From Pseudomonas guineae (GTDB lineage Bacteria > Pseudomonadota > Gammaproteobacteria > Pseudomonadales > Pseudomonadaceae), in the NCBI RefSeq assembly GCF_900113745.1, contig NZ_FOQL01000001.1:868001-932000 (forward strand): DNA of 64,000 bases. The letters run 5' to 3'. Position 1 is the stretch's first letter. Each line of letters begins with the position of its first letter. The notes beneath the pieces were generated by a model that searched no databases, was not told the origin of the DNA, and saw nothing but the letters and a program-made list of their open reading frames with translations. The position numbers were made by a program, and so were the translations under genes. Positions 16,288 to 26,576 of the stretch are shown in pieces.

Positions 16288-18669
16288 TCAGGCCTCGCGG
16301 CAGAGCACCCAGTCATGCAACAGGCTGCGCAACTGCTCAAATTTCACTGGCTTGGCCAGGTAGTCACTCATGCCAGCGGCCAGGCAACGCTCGCGGTCAC
16401 CGCTATGGCTGTGCGCGGTGATCGCCAGCACCGGCAACGTCTTGCAACCGGGTAGGTTGCGCAGCACGCGGCAGGTGGCAAAACCATCCATTACTGGCAT
16501 CTGGCAATCCAGCAGTATTGCGTCGATGGTTTCGTTACGCAGCACCTCTAGGGCTTCGGCGCCGTTATCGGCGGTACGCACTTGATACCCCAGCTTGAGC
16601 AGCATGCCGCGGGTGACCAGCTGGTTAATCGCATTGTCTTCAGCAATCAACACCGTGCACTGCTGCGGCTGACGCCATGCCGGGCCGCTGGCGCGCGGTG
16701 CGACGGCTGTCGGCGCGGTGACCGGCGCGGGTAAGAGCAACGGCAGCTCTAGGCGAAAGCAGCTGCCCTTGCCTGGATGAGACTCGTGACTGAGGTCACC
16801 TCCGAGTAAATCGACCAGCTGCCGACAAATCGCCAGGCCAATGCCCAGGCCGCCGTACTCACGCGTCATCGAGCCATCCAGTTGCTGGAAGCGCTGATAC
16901 AGCTTGCCATCGGCTGGAGTGGTGAAGCCCACGCCGCTATCGATCACGTCGACACGCAACGGCAGAATATCGCTCGCGCTACCGCCCCGACGGACACGTA
17001 CCCGCACCTCGCCCTGCAGGGTAAATTTAACGGCGTTATCCAGCAGGCAGTTAAGGCTTTGTAGCAGCTTGCTGGCGTCACCTTCGAGGGTGTCTGGCAG
17101 GCTGTCGTCGAGTTCGAGAATAAAGTGCAGGCCCTTTTCTTCGGCGCGCGGTGCATAGTGCGCACTCAGACTATCGAACACGCCGCGCAGGCTGAATAGC
17201 TCGCGCCGAGGGTATAACTTCCCGGCCTGAAGCTCGGTCAGGGTCAGGATGTCATTGACCATGCGCATCATGTCACGGGCCGAGCTGGCTGCGGTCTTCT
17301 GGTAATGCGCAAGCTCGCCGTCGATATCGAGCGTCTGCATCAACTCCAACGAGCCGATCACCCCATTCATCGGGGTGCGCAGCTCATGGGTGACCGTGGC
17401 GAGAAATTCATCTTTGAGACGGTTGCTGTTAGCCAGCTCTTGGTTGAAAGCTTCCAGCTTTAGCGCCGCTTCTCGGAGTATCCGCGTGCGGTCTTCCTTC
17501 ATGGCATTGATGCGATCGGCCAGGGCCAGCGACAACAGGCCCACCTCCAGCGCCGAGCCGATCTGACTGGCATACATGGTCAGGAACATATTGGGCAGGT
17601 AGCCCAGAACCATCAGGGTATTGACCACGCCGCCACCGAGAAACGCACTCCAGGCGATGATGAAATAGCGCGCGACGCGCATGTCGCGCATCCAAGCCAG
17701 GATGCCGGCAGTGAAGATCACCACGGTAAAGCCCAGCGCCAAGTAGGTGGCCAACCGCAGCGACAATGCATAACTGGTCGTCAAGGCCAGCGTCATCACC
17801 AGCGCACCACAGGCCATCATCAACAAGAGTGAGCGGTCAACCCAGGGGCTGTGCTCAGCGGTATGCAGGAAGCTGCGAGAGAACTGACAACCGAACAGTG
17901 CCGAAGCGCCAATCAAGAATGGCGTGGCAGCGTTCGCCCACCACGGGCTGTTGGGCCAAAAATACTCGATGGCCGCGCCGTTGACCGACAATTGATAGAA
18001 GCCGAACGCGGCGATATAGAGGATGTAATACAGGTAGCTGGTGTCGCGCACGCTGAGGTAGATAAACAGGTTGTAAATCAGCATCACCAGCAGCACGCCA
18101 TAGATGATGCCCAGCACATAGATGCGCGCTGGTTGCGCCTCCAGATAGGCGTTGGGCGCCCAGAGCGTCAGCGGTGCCTGAATAGAACCCTGGCTTTCCA
18201 GCCGCAGGTAAACGCTTTGCGGCTGCGCAGGCGCTAACTTCAACTCAAACACATAACTGTGCTGTTTGATCTCACGGCTGGAGAACGGCAACGCATCACC
18301 GGTGTGCTGGCGCAGCTGAAAACGTCCCTGGGCATCGGCCAAGTACAGCTGCACATTGTCCAGCGGCGGGTAGGCCAGCTCTAGCAACCAGGGCTGCACA
18401 CCAGGCGCTTGCTGCGGACGGTATTCAAGATCGACACGCAACCAGAACACCGAGCGCGAATAGCCGGCGTTGAGCACGTCTTTGTCATGCTGGCGGAAGC
18501 TGGCGCGCAGAGCCGGTGAGGTGATGTCTTCGATGCTGGCATCGCCGCGCACATCCTCAAATACCGACATGGCCTTGCCGAGCGGCAGGCTGCGGGTGTT
18601 CTCATCAAAAACCAAGGCCCCAGCCAGCCCTGGCACCAACATAAAGAAGCAGAGAAAGATGTAGTGCAT
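16288..18669 (-). CDS. ladS: Hybrid sensor histidine kinase LadS
   Basis: A 793-residue membrane sensor. Residues 1-18 are a signal peptide. Residues about 25-175 form the periplasmic 7TMR-DISMED2 domain (SVFWLRVDLEY; WLLELAYPPLDNVQLYL). Residues about 182-385 form the 7TMR-DISM membrane region. A HisKA domain follows with the phospho-acceptor in ATVTHELRTP (H428), then an ATPase domain (N-box LLDNAVKF, G-box GGLGIGLAI), and a C-terminal receiver with D722 in LLDCQMPVMDG. P. aeruginosa LadS (795 residues) has the same architecture and lies beside thiD-thiE-hemL, as here. LadS promotes the GacS/GacA-Rsm pathway toward biofilm and responds to calcium in P. aeruginosa. The orthology is well supported; the ligand here is inferred. 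Confidence 0.9.
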   Translation of the reverse strand: MHYIFLCFFMLVPGLAGALVFDENTRSLPLGKAMSVFEDVRGDASIEDITSPALRASFRQHDKDVLNAGYSRSVFWLRVDLEYRPQQAPGVQPWLLELAYPPLDNVQLYLADAQGRFQLRQHTGDALPFSSREIKQHSYVFELKLAPAQPQSVYLRLESQGSIQAPLTLWAPNAYLEAQPARIYVLGIIYGVLLVMLIYNLFIYLSVRDTSYLYYILYIAAFGFYQLSVNGAAIEYFWPNSPWWANAATPFLIGASALFGCQFSRSFLHTAEHSPWVDRSLLLMMACGALVMTLALTTSYALSLRLATYLALGFTVVIFTAGILAWMRDMRVARYFIIAWSAFLGGGVVNTLMVLGYLPNMFLTMYASQIGSALEVGLLSLALADRINAMKEDRTRILREAALKLEAFNQELANSNRLKDEFLATVTHELRTPMNGVIGSLELMQTLDIDGELAHYQKTAASSARDMMRMVNDILTLTELQAGKLYPRRELFSLRGVFDSLSAHYAPRAEEKGLHFILELDDSLPDTLEGDASKLLQSLNCLLDNAVKFTLQGEVRVRVRRGGSASDILPLRVDVIDSGVGFTTPADGKLYQRFQQLDGSMTREYGGLGIGLAICRQLVDLLGGDLSHESHPGKGSCFRLELPLLLPAPVTAPTAVAPRASGPAWRQPQQCTVLIAEDNAINQLVTRGMLLKLGYQVRTADNGAEALEVLRNETIDAILLDCQMPVMDGFATCRVLRNLPGCKTLPVLAITAHSHSGDRERCLAAGMSDYLAKPVKFEQLRSLLHDWVLCREA

Positions 18670-18913
18670 GCAGCCCAGCCAGAGTTAGCCCGCAGCGCCA
18701 TGGTGCGCTTTAGAGCGGCGTATTCAGAAGGCCGGCACTTTAGCATAGGCACTTGCGCCACAACCCCAGGGAAACTTGAACTGCTTGGGGTTTTACGCGT
18801 GTGGCTGACCCTTAATGCCGCATCATAGTGAGGTGCGACAGATCGTCCGCCAGGTAGGCTTTCATCAAGCGCTGGGGTCTCTACAGCATGGTTTGGTGGT
18901 AAGCTCGCGCACC

Positions 18914-19708
18914 ATGAAAATGCCTACTTCTCGCCCCGTAGTGCTGTGCCTGTCTGGTCACGACCCCAGTGGTGGTGCCGGCCTGCAAGCCGATATCGAA
19001 GCCCTGCTCGCCCAAGGCTGTCACGCCGCTCCAACCGTGACCGCGCTGACTGTGCAGGATACTGTCAATGTGTCTGACTTCCGGGTGCTCGACCGCGACT
19101 GGGTCTTGGCCCAGGCCAATGCGGTGATCAACGATCTGCCGGTTGAAGCCGTCAAACTGGGCATGCTCGGCTCAGTCGAGATGGTCGAAACCGTCCTGGA
19201 AATCATGCAGCGCCTACCCGGCATCCCACTGGTTTGCGACCCCGTGCTGCGGGCTGGCGGCGGCGGCGCACTGGGCAAGGATGAAGTCGGTTACGCGATG
19301 CGCGAACGCCTGTTCGCCGTGTCGACCATTGCCACACCGAACCTGCCGGAAGCACGCATCCTTGCCGAACTGCCAGAGGGCACGGCCGATGAGTGCGCGG
19401 AAAAGCTCCTAGAGCATATCCAGCACCTGCTGATCACAGGCGGCCATGGTGATGAACATCAGGTGCACAATCGCCTGTATTCGCGTGACGGCAGCCGCCA
19501 CACCTTTACCTGCCAGCGCTTGCCCGGCAGCTACCACGGTTCGGGCTGTACCCTGGCCAGCACCCTGGCAGGTCGCTTGGCCTTGGGCCAGGAACTGGTC
19601 AGCGCCGTCGAGTTTGCCCTCGACTACACCTGGCGCACCCTGCGCGATGCCGAGCAACCTGGGCATGGCCAGTACATCCCACGCCGCCTGCCCCTAGACT
19701 TCTGCTGA
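18914..19708 (+). CDS. thiD: Hydroxymethylpyrimidine/phosphomethylpyrimidine kinase
   Basis: A 264-residue ribokinase-fold enzyme that phosphorylates HMP and HMP-phosphate in thiamine synthesis. Seen motifs: [19 protein letters not shown] at the N-terminus, [14 protein letters not shown] in the middle, and the anion-hole and catalytic motif [18 protein letters not shown] near the C-terminus. ATG at 18914 precedes the conserved start; the upstream frame is not conserved. thiE follows after 13 bases. No TPP riboswitch is visible upstream. Divergent from ladS. Confidence 0.95.
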   Translation: MKMPTSRPVVLCLSGHDPSGGAGLQADIEALLAQGCHAAPTVTALTVQDTVNVSDFRVLDRDWVLAQANAVINDLPVEAVKLGMLGSVEMVETVLEIMQRLPGIPLVCDPVLRAGGGGALGKDEVGYAMRERLFAVSTIATPNLPEARILAELPEGTADECAEKLLEHIQHLLITGGHGDEHQVHNRLYSRDGSRHTFTCQRLPGSYHGSGCTLASTLAGRLALGQELVSAVEFALDYTWRTLRDAEQPGHGQYIPRRLPLDFC

Positions 19709-19721
19709 TGGAGCGCACCCG

Positions 19722-20348
19722 ATGAAACTGCGTGGCCTGTATGCCATCACCGACAGCCAGCTCCTCGAAGGCCGCCTACTGCCCTACGTCGAGGCCGCAC
19801 TCAAAGGTGGGGCAAAACTGCTGCAATACCGCGACAAGTCGACCGACGAAGCACGCCGCTTGCGCGAAGCCGAGGCCCTGCGCGAACTGTGCAACCGCTA
19901 TGGCGCGTCGCTGATTATCAATGATGACGCCGAACTGGCGGCCCGCTTAGGCGTGGGCCTGCACCTGGGGCAAAGCGACGGCTCCTTATCGGTCGCGCGC
20001 GCCTTGCTCGGCCGCCAGGCGATCATCGGCGGCACCTGCCACGCCCAGCTTGAACTGGCTGAGGCGGCTGCTAAAGAAGGCGCCAGCTACGTCGCCTTCG
20101 GGCGCTTCTTCAATTCCAATACCAAGCCGGGCGCACCTAGCGCCGATGTAGCGTTGCTCGATGCCAGCAAAGGCCGGATCAACCTGCCGATCGTCGCCAT
20201 CGGCGGCGTGACCCAGGATAACGCCCCCGCGCTGATTGCCCACGGGGCAAGCATGGTCGCAGTGATCCATGGCCTGTTCGCCGCCGATTCAGCCGCCGAC
20301 GTCGAGCGCCGCGCTCACGCCTTTAGCGCCCTGTTCAACCCTAAGTAA
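19722..20348 (+). CDS. thiE: Thiamine-phosphate synthase
   Basis: A 208-residue TIM-barrel enzyme joining HMP-pyrophosphate and thiazole phosphate to make thiamine phosphate. Family motifs are [53 protein letters not shown] and VAIGGVT. GGAG precedes the ATG. Co-transcribed with thiD, and ending at a hairpin that overlaps the stop codon. Confidence 0.95.
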   Translation: MKLRGLYAITDSQLLEGRLLPYVEAALKGGAKLLQYRDKSTDEARRLREAEALRELCNRYGASLIINDDAELAARLGVGLHLGQSDGSLSVARALLGRQAIIGGTCHAQLELAEAAAKEGASYVAFGRFFNSNTKPGAPSADVALLDASKGRINLPIVAIGGVTQDNAPALIAHGASMVAVIHGLFAADSAADVERRAHAFSALFNPK

Positions 20349-20366
20349 TGGCCTGGAGCCATTTTT
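20347..20366 (+). terminator. Short hairpin with T-tract after thiE
   Basis: AATGGC at 20347-20352 pairs with GCCATT at 20358-20363, followed by TTT. It begins within the thiE stop codon. The stem is short, so termination may be partial. Confidence 0.4.
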
Positions 20367-20478
20367 AACGTCGCCAGCGACGCTGCCAGAAGGGTGGCCG
20401 CCACGGATGGCAGGCCATAACTAATTGTTCATAAGGGCGACCCGGCTCGCCCCGCATCCCCATTTGAGAGGCCCTGCC

Positions 20479-21768
20479 ATGTCCCGCTCCGAAACCCTGT
20501 TCAATGCAGCCCAGAAGCACATCCCCGGTGGCGTTAACTCGCCCGTGCGCGCCTTTAAAAGCGTTGGCGGCACCCCGTTGTTCTTCAAGCACGCCGAAGG
20601 CGCCTACGTCACCGACGAAGACGATAAGCGCTACGTGGACTACGTCGGCTCCTGGGGCCCAATGATCCTCGGCCACAGCCACCCAGACGTGCTCGATGCG
20701 GTGCGCAACCAGCTGCAGCACGGCCTGTCCTACGGCGCACCAACTGCCATGGAAACCGAAATGGCTGATCTGGTGTGCAGCCTGGTGCCGTCGATGGAAA
20801 TGGTGCGCATGGTCAGCTCCGGCACCGAAGCGACCATGAGCGCGATTCGTCTGGCCCGTGGTTACACCGGCCGCGACAACATCATCAAATTCGAAGGCTG
20901 CTACCACGGCCACTCTGACAGCCTGCTGGTTAAAGCCGGCTCTGGCCTGCTGACCCAGGGTGTACCCAGCTCGGCAGGCGTGCCGGCGGATTTCGCCAAA
21001 CACACCCTGACCCTGCCCTTCAACGACATCAAAGCCGTCGAGCAGATGCTCAGTGAAGTCGGCGACAGCGTGGCCTGCATCATTGTCGAGCCGGTGGCCG
21101 GCAACATGAACTGCGTGCCGCCCGCACCGGGCTACCTGCAGGGCCTGCGCGAGCAGTGCGACAAGCACGGCGTGGTGCTGATTTTTGACGAAGTGATGAC
21201 CGGTTTCCGTGTGGCCCTCGGCGGTGCTCAGGCGTATTACGGCGTCGCCCCGGACCTGACCACCTTCGGCAAGATCATCGGCGGCGGCATGCCAGTCGGC
21301 TGCTTCGGCGGCAAGCGCGAGATCATGCACTGCATCGCCCCGCTCGGCCCGGTCTATCAGGCGGGCACCTTGTCCGGCAACCCGCTGGCAATGGCCGCGG
21401 GCCTCACCACGCTGCGCCTGATCAACCGCCCGGGTTTCCACGCTGAGCTGAGCGACTACACCCGCCGCATGCTGCAAGGCCTGCAAGAGCGTGCCGATGC
21501 CGCCGGCATCCCGTTCGTCACCACCCAAGCGGGCGGCATGTTTGGCCTGTACTTCAGCGCGGCTAACGATATTGTCACCTTCGATGACGTGATGACCAGC
21601 GATGCCGAACGCTTCAAGCGCTTCTTCCACTTGATGCTGGACGGTGGTGTTTATCTAGCCCCCAGCGCCTTTGAGGCTGGCTTCACCTCCATTGCCCATG
21701 GCGATACCGAGCTGAAAATTACCCTGGACGCCGCCGAGCGCGCCTTCGCCGAGCTGAAGAAGGCCTAA
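20479..21768 (+). CDS. hemL: Glutamate-1-semialdehyde 2,1-aminomutase
   Basis: A 429-residue class III PLP enzyme of the C5 tetrapyrrole pathway, converting glutamate-1-semialdehyde to 5-aminolevulinate. Motifs: [17 protein letters not shown] at the N-terminus, [13 protein letters not shown], and the PLP lysine in [13 protein letters not shown]. The ATG at 20479 matches the family start; an upstream in-frame codon at 20425 does not. The stop overlaps the next start (TAATG), so the following membrane-protein gene is translationally coupled. Confidence 0.97.
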   Translation: MSRSETLFNAAQKHIPGGVNSPVRAFKSVGGTPLFFKHAEGAYVTDEDDKRYVDYVGSWGPMILGHSHPDVLDAVRNQLQHGLSYGAPTAMETEMADLVCSLVPSMEMVRMVSSGTEATMSAIRLARGYTGRDNIIKFEGCYHGHSDSLLVKAGSGLLTQGVPSSAGVPADFAKHTLTLPFNDIKAVEQMLSEVGDSVACIIVEPVAGNMNCVPPAPGYLQGLREQCDKHGVVLIFDEVMTGFRVALGGAQAYYGVAPDLTTFGKIIGGGMPVGCFGGKREIMHCIAPLGPVYQAGTLSGNPLAMAAGLTTLRLINRPGFHAELSDYTRRMLQGLQERADAAGIPFVTTQAGGMFGLYFSAANDIVTFDDVMTSDAERFKRFFHLMLDGGVYLAPSAFEAGFTSIAHGDTELKITLDAAERAFAELKKA

Positions 21769-22424
21769 TGCAATACAGCACCGCACTGTCAGACGGCCTG
21801 TTGGCGCTGGCCTGCTTGGCCTGCGCCATCGCCATCGGTAAGGCCCGCAGTCACTATGGCGAGGCCGATCAACCGGCCCTTTTCTGCGCGTTACTGGGCT
21901 TTCTGCTGCCGGCAGCCGCTGCCGCAGCCGGGGTCATTCGCTTTGGATTCGACCCCAGCGTAGAGGCCGCGCACTTGTGGCTGAGCCAGGCCAGCAGCTT
22001 CCTCGGCCTGCCGCTACTCGGCGCTGCCTCGCTGGCACTGGGCCGAAGCTGGCAATGGAGCCGCGCCAACTGGGGGCGCATCCTGCTCGGGCTGTGCGCC
22101 TTCTTCGAACTATTCCGACAGCTGAACCAGCTCGATAATTACCGCTTGCTGCTCAACCTGGCGACCTTGCTACTGGTGCTCTACGCCGGAGCCGTGCAGT
22201 GGCCCAAGCGCGCGCCGCCAGCGGTGGCCGGATTGGTAGTTGGATTGTTTTTGCTGGCCGGCGCGGCCGTAGGCACCCAGGGTTTTATCGGCTCGCTACG
22301 GCGTATTGACCTGTTCCACGCCCTGCTGACGCCGGCTTACCCACTACTGGCCTGGTTGCTACTGAACTTACCTGGCAGTGCCAAACTCAGTGAAATCGAA
22401 GAAAACCCGGTAAAGACTTTGTAA
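21768..22424 (+). CDS. Conserved membrane protein of unknown function
   Basis: A 218-residue protein with six or seven hydrophobic segments (for example residues 8-24, 38-60, 75-95, 104-118, 128-145, 155-175 and 186-205) and a short charged C-terminus. I do not recognise a characterised family. The start codon overlaps the hemL stop by one base. A gene of similar type lies between hemL and miaB in P. aeruginosa as recalled, so it is a conserved neighbour, but this gives no direct clue to its role. Confidence 0.8.
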   Translation: MQYSTALSDGLLALACLACAIAIGKARSHYGEADQPALFCALLGFLLPAAAAAAGVIRFGFDPSVEAAHLWLSQASSFLGLPLLGAASLALGRSWQWSRANWGRILLGLCAFFELFRQLNQLDNYRLLLNLATLLLVLYAGAVQWPKRAPPAVAGLVVGLFLLAGAAVGTQGFIGSLRRIDLFHALLTPAYPLLAWLLLNLPGSAKLSEIEENPVKTL

Positions 22425-22516
22425 GTACGCCACTGCTTATTTCATAATGTGACGGCCGCCGCGTTCCGGCGGCCAGGCTGATCGCCTGTTTTGCATCCCG
22501 AGGTAAATGGACTTTC

Positions 22517-23068
22517 ATGAAACGCACCGGCCGCACCCTGTCTCTGGGCTGCCTGTTGCTCCTACTGCCACTGCTTGCCTCGGCGAGCGGCAACTCCTTG
22601 CTGATCCCCGCACTTGGCAGCTGCTCACTCAACACCGCCACCGAAGAACTGCCGGCCGCTCTCGATGCTTGCCAGCAAGCCGCCCTTACGGGCGATGTGA
22701 AGGCGCAGTTTGAACTGGGTGAGTTCTACTACGACGGCAAGCGCATCGAACGCGACCTCAGCCAGGCGCTGCAATGGTTTGAGCAGGCCTCACTGCAAGG
22801 CCATGCGCAGTCGCAATACCACTTGGGCATGATGTTCTTTCGCGGCGAAGGCGTGCCGGCGAATGCCGTACAGGCCTACATCGTGCTGAAAATGGCGGCG
22901 GTGAATGGCTCAGATGAGGCCATGGACAGCGCCGACTTAATCGCCGCGCAAATGCCGCGCAATGAACTGGAAATCGCCAGCCAAGTACTCGGGCAGATTT
23001 TCCGCAACTACCTGCTGGAGCTGCAGAACGCCGATACTCTGACCTCGCCGTTCGCCCCGCTGCCGTAG
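22517..23068 (+). CDS. Secreted Sel1-repeat (TPR-like) protein
   Basis: A 183-residue protein with a signal peptide (residues 1-23, ending LLASASG) and at least two Sel1 repeats: VKAQFELGEFYYDGKRIERDLSQALQWFEQAS and HAQSQYHLGMMFFRGEGVPANAVQAY. Sel1 repeats mediate protein contacts, often in the periplasm. Its partner is unknown. The stop codon lies inside the left arm of an inverted repeat (23065-23098) that may end the transcript. Confidence 0.88.
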   Translation: MKRTGRTLSLGCLLLLLPLLASASGNSLLIPALGSCSLNTATEELPAALDACQQAALTGDVKAQFELGEFYYDGKRIERDLSQALQWFEQASLQGHAQSQYHLGMMFFRGEGVPANAVQAYIVLKMAAVNGSDEAMDSADLIAAQMPRNELEIASQVLGQIFRNYLLELQNADTLTSPFAPLP

Positions 23069-23143
23069 GGCGGATGTAAAAAGCAACATCTGCCCTACGA
23101 ACGGCGAACCGATGATGGGTATCGCGCGGCTCACCCCATCCTA
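23065..23143. repeat. Dispersed intergenic repeat, copy 1
   Basis: GTAGGGCGGATGT (23065-23077) and ACATCTGCCCTAC (23086-23098) form an inverted repeat with one mismatch. A second part, ATGGGTATCGCGCGGCTCA to CCCATCCTAC (about 23114-23143), is shared with the copy near 29180-29209. Confidence 0.75.
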
Positions 23144-23189
23144 CTCAGCTCAGCGAGTTTTTATCGCCGCATGGTCGAGCGCAGTCGCT

Positions 23190-23513
23190 TCACTTATCCG
23201 GCATCGGCATAGGAAACGGCATGACATTGCCGCCGCCCTTGGCTTCGCTGATCTTCGGCGTGCCGAGGCGCTCGACTTCGTCGATACGGACGATCGCATT
23301 CATCGGGATAAAGCTGCGCACCACCCCGTCGAACTGCGCCTTGAGCTTTTCTTCGCTTGGGTCGACTACCACTTGGGTGCGCTCACCAAAGACGAACTCT
23401 TCTACTTCCAGAAAGCCCCACAGATCGCTTTGAAAGATCTGCTTGGCGTACATCTCGTACACCTGACCCTGGTTGAGGAAAATCACCTTGTAGATGGGTT
23501 CGCGCTTGCTCAT
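23190..23513 (-). CDS. DUF1820 family protein
   Basis: A 107-residue soluble protein. The start MSKREPIYKVIFLNQGQVYEMYAKQIFQSDLWGFLEVEEFVFGE matches the DUF1820 family, common in gamma-proteobacteria; the end is rich in Pro and Met. Function unknown. ATG at 23513 is chosen because upstream frame extension (to 23687) runs into the miaB promoter and coding start on the other strand. Divergent from miaB. Confidence 0.85.
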   Translation of the reverse strand: MSKREPIYKVIFLNQGQVYEMYAKQIFQSDLWGFLEVEEFVFGERTQVVVDPSEEKLKAQFDGVVRSFIPMNAIVRIDEVERLGTPKISEAKGGGNVMPFPMPMPDK

Positions 23514-23648
23514 GGTTATGCCGCTCGCACCGACGGGTTGCTTGAAAGGGCGCGGATCATAGCATAGCCACCGAGCAGCCAATGCTAGGAACCAGAGGCT
23601 TGGGCCTCTATAATGCGCGGTTCGTCGAATCACCCTTATTGAGCGCGC

Positions 23649-24992
23649 ATGACCAAGAAGCTTTATATCGAAACCCACGGTTGCCAAATGAACGAGTACG
23701 ACAGCTCGCGCATGGTCGACCTACTGGGTGAACATCAAGCCCTGGAAATCACCAATAAAGCGGACGATGCCGACATCATCCTCCTCAACACCTGCTCTAT
23801 TCGTGAAAGAGCGCAGGACAAAGTGTTCTCACAACTTGGCCGCTGGCGTGAACTGAAGCTGGAGAACCCGGACTTGGTAATCGGCGTCGGTGGCTGCGTA
23901 GCCAGCCAGGAAGGCGCAGCGATCCTTGGCCGCGCGCCCTATGTTGACGTGGTCTTTGGCCCGCAGACCCTGCACCGCCTGCCGGAAATGATCGACGCCG
24001 CGCGCAGCACCAAAGTCGCCCAAGTAGACATCAGCTTTCCGGAAATCGAAAAATTCGACCGTTTACCCGAGCCGCGGGTCGACGGCCCCAGCGCCTACGT
24101 ATCGGTGATGGAAGGCTGCAGTAAGTACTGCACCTTCTGCGTGGTGCCCTACACCCGCGGCGAAGAAGTCAGCCGACCGATGGCCGATGTGCTCAGCGAG
24201 ATCATTCACCTGGCCGAACACGGCGTGCGTGAAATCACCCTGCTCGGGCAGAACGTCAACGGTTACCGCGGCGAGACGGGCAATGGCCAGATCGCCGACT
24301 TCGCCGAGCTGCTCTATGCCGTGGCCGCCATCGACGGCGTCGACCGCATTCGCTATACCACCAGCCATCCATTGGAGTTCTCCGACGCGCTGATTCAAGC
24401 CCACGTCGAGATCCCCGAACTGGTGAAATACCTGCACCTGCCGGTGCAATCGGGCTCTGACCGTATTCTCGCGGCGATGAAGCGCAACCACACAGCCCTA
24501 GAATACAAATCGCGTATTCGCAAACTGCGCGCCGCGGTGCCGGACATCCTGATCAGCTCGGACTTCATCATCGGCTTCCCCGGCGAAACCGAGAAAGACT
24601 TCGAACAAACCATGAAACTGGTGGAGGACGTCGGCTTCGACTTCGGCTACTCCTTTATCTACAGCCCGCGCCCCGGCACACCGGCCGCCGACCTGCCCGA
24701 TGACACGCCGCTGGAGCTGAAGAAACAGCGCCTGGCTTTGCTGCAGCACCGCATCACCCAGCAGGGCGCCGAAAACAGCCGGCGCATGGCCGGCACCGTA
24801 CAGCGCATCCTGGTCACCGATTACTCAAAAAAAGACCCGGGTATGCTCCAGGGCCGAACAGAGAGTAATCGTGTGGTCAACTTCCGCAGTGACAACCCGC
24901 GTTTGATTGGTCAGTTTGTCGATGTGCGTATCGACCAAGCCATGCCAAACTCGCTGCGCGGCACGCTGCTGAGCGAAACCGACTGCAACTAA
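23649..24992 (+). CDS. miaB: tRNA-2-methylthio-N6-dimethylallyladenosine synthase MiaB
   Basis: A 447-residue radical-SAM methylthiotransferase. The N-terminal domain has the auxiliary-cluster cysteines ([19 protein letters not shown]). The radical-SAM motif C-x3-C-x2-C is CSKYCTFC. The C-terminal TRAM domain includes [11 protein letters not shown]. It adds methylthio to i6A37 in tRNAs reading UNN codons. It heads the series miaB - ybeZ - ybeY - corC - lnt on the same strand. Confidence 0.97.
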   Translation: MTKKLYIETHGCQMNEYDSSRMVDLLGEHQALEITNKADDADIILLNTCSIRERAQDKVFSQLGRWRELKLENPDLVIGVGGCVASQEGAAILGRAPYVDVVFGPQTLHRLPEMIDAARSTKVAQVDISFPEIEKFDRLPEPRVDGPSAYVSVMEGCSKYCTFCVVPYTRGEEVSRPMADVLSEIIHLAEHGVREITLLGQNVNGYRGETGNGQIADFAELLYAVAAIDGVDRIRYTTSHPLEFSDALIQAHVEIPELVKYLHLPVQSGSDRILAAMKRNHTALEYKSRIRKLRAAVPDILISSDFIIGFPGETEKDFEQTMKLVEDVGFDFGYSFIYSPRPGTPAADLPDDTPLELKKQRLALLQHRITQQGAENSRRMAGTVQRILVTDYSKKDPGMLQGRTESNRVVNFRSDNPRLIGQFVDVRIDQAMPNSLRGTLLSETDCN

Positions 24993-25082
24993 AGCCGCAG
25001 CGGCCCGCGCTTCCACGTCGCGGCCGCTAGCGCTATTCTTCGTTTTTCATTACCCCAGCCGACTGGCGGCCATCACACGACC

Positions 25083-26087
25083 TTGAACACACCTATAGAA
25101 CCACTTCGTTTTATCCTTGAACCCTTCGAGGCTCGCCGCTTCGCTAACCTGTGCGGCCAATTTGATGAACACCTGCGCCTGATCGAGGCGCGTCTGGGCA
25201 TAGAACTGCGCAACCGCGGCAACCAATTTGAGCTGGTCGGCAGCGCCGGCCAGACCACCGCTGCCGAGCAGCTGCTGCGCCGCCTTTATCGCGAAGCCGA
25301 AAACACCGAACTGTCGCCCGATCTGGTGCACCTGTTTCTACAGGAATCCGGGATCGAAGAGCTGAGCAACCCAGTGGTTGAAGCCAGCATCGCCCTGCGC
25401 ACGCGCAAAGGCATGATTCGCCCACGCGGGGCCAATCAGCAGCGCTACGTCAAAGCCATCCTCGACCACGACATCAATTTCGGTATTGGCCCAGCCGGTA
25501 CGGGTAAAACCTACCTGGCCGTGGCCTGCGCCGTGGATGCCTTGGAGCGCGAACAAATCCGCCGCATCCTGCTGGTGCGCCCGGCAGTAGAAGCCGGTGA
25601 GAAGCTCGGCTTTCTGCCCGGCGACCTGTCGCAAAAGATCGACCCCTACCTGCGCCCGCTGTACGACGCCCTCTATGAGATGCTTGGCGTCGAGCAGGTG
25701 GCCAAGCTGATCGAGAAACAAGTGATCGAGGTCGCGCCGCTGGCCTATATGCGCGGCCGCACGCTGAGCAACAGCTTTATCATCCTCGACGAAAGCCAGA
25801 ACACCACCCTGGAACAGATGAAGATGTTCCTCACCCGTATCGGCTTCGGCTCCACGGCCGTGATCACCGGCGACATCACCCAGGTCGACCTGCCGCGCGG
25901 CACCAAAAGCGGCCTGACCCATGTGATCGACGTGCTGCACGATGTCCCGGGCATCAGCTTCACCCACTTTAAGCCGAAAGATGTGGTGCGCCACCCGCTG
26001 GTGCAACGCATTGTCGAAGCCTATGAGCGCTACGAAAACCGCATTCACGGCAAGCTCGATGACACGCAGGGCAACGGCGATGCTTGA
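25083..26087 (+). CDS. ybeZ: PhoH-like ATPase YbeZ
   Basis: A 334-residue PhoH-family ATPase with an N-terminal KH-like segment (residues 1-110). Walker A is GPAGTGKT (136-143) and Walker B is [11 protein letters not shown]. It is linked to RNA and ribosome quality pathways through its partner YbeY, encoded next with an 8-base overlap. The start is TTG at 25083; there is no nearby ATG, and the protein aligns from this codon. No strong ribosome binding site is seen. Confidence 0.93.
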   Translation: MNTPIEPLRFILEPFEARRFANLCGQFDEHLRLIEARLGIELRNRGNQFELVGSAGQTTAAEQLLRRLYREAENTELSPDLVHLFLQESGIEELSNPVVEASIALRTRKGMIRPRGANQQRYVKAILDHDINFGIGPAGTGKTYLAVACAVDALEREQIRRILLVRPAVEAGEKLGFLPGDLSQKIDPYLRPLYDALYEMLGVEQVAKLIEKQVIEVAPLAYMRGRTLSNSFIILDESQNTTLEQMKMFLTRIGFGSTAVITGDITQVDLPRGTKSGLTHVIDVLHDVPGISFTHFKPKDVVRHPLVQRIVEAYERYENRIHGKLDDTQGNGDA

Positions 26088-26571
26088 GCTTGACCTGCAG
26101 ATTGCCAGCAACGCCGCCAACCTGCCGAGCGAGGCGCAGTTGCGCGCTTGGTGCGTGATTGCCCTGCGCCAGCGCACAGCCGACTCGGAACTGACCATTC
26201 GCCTGGTTGATGAGGCCGAAGGGCGCGAACTCAACTACACCTGGCGGCAAAAAGATTACGCCACCAATGTGCTGTCCTTCCCCGCTGATGTACCGGACGA
26301 GTTTCTCGATATCCCACTGCTCGGTGACCTGGTCATCTGCGTGCCGGTGGTCGAGCGTGAAGCACACGAACAAGCGAAGACTAGCGAAGCCCATTGGGCG
26401 CACCTAGTGATCCATGGCTGCCTGCACCTACTCGGTTACGACCACATCGAGGAGGAGGAAGCTGAAGAGATGGAAACGCTGGAACGACAATTACTGGCTG
26501 AACTGGGTCACCCAGACCCTTACGCCGACGAAGATGATTCCCCTCTCACAACACAGAAGGTTCCTGAGTAA
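26080..26571 (+). CDS. ybeY: Endoribonuclease YbeY
   Basis: A 163-residue metalloprotein required for 16S rRNA 3'-end maturation and 70S quality control. The zinc motif is [11 protein letters not shown]. The conserved region TNVLSFP is also present. The start ATG at 26080 overlaps the end of ybeZ by 8 bases, indicating coupling; a longer upstream frame starts inside ybeZ and is not used. corC follows after 5 bases. Confidence 0.95.
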   Translation: MLELDLQIASNAANLPSEAQLRAWCVIALRQRTADSELTIRLVDEAEGRELNYTWRQKDYATNVLSFPADVPDEFLDIPLLGDLVICVPVVEREAHEQAKTSEAHWAHLVIHGCLHLLGYDHIEEEEAEEMETLERQLLAELGHPDPYADEDDSPLTTQKVPE

Positions 26572-26576
26572 CCACC

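Noticed and set aside
18670..18913. Possible TPP riboswitch upstream of thiD
   Set aside because: The conserved CTGAGA and ACCTGA core motifs with correct order are not present.
20365..21630. Long minus-strand open frame (421 codons) opposite hemL
   Set aside because: It is a shadow of the strongly conserved hemL frame in GC-rich DNA; low-complexity His/Ala/Gln-rich product, no ribosome binding site.
25338..26234. Minus-strand open frame of 298 codons opposite ybeZ/ybeY
   Set aside because: Antisense to two conserved genes, His/Gln/Ala-rich composition, no recognisable domain.
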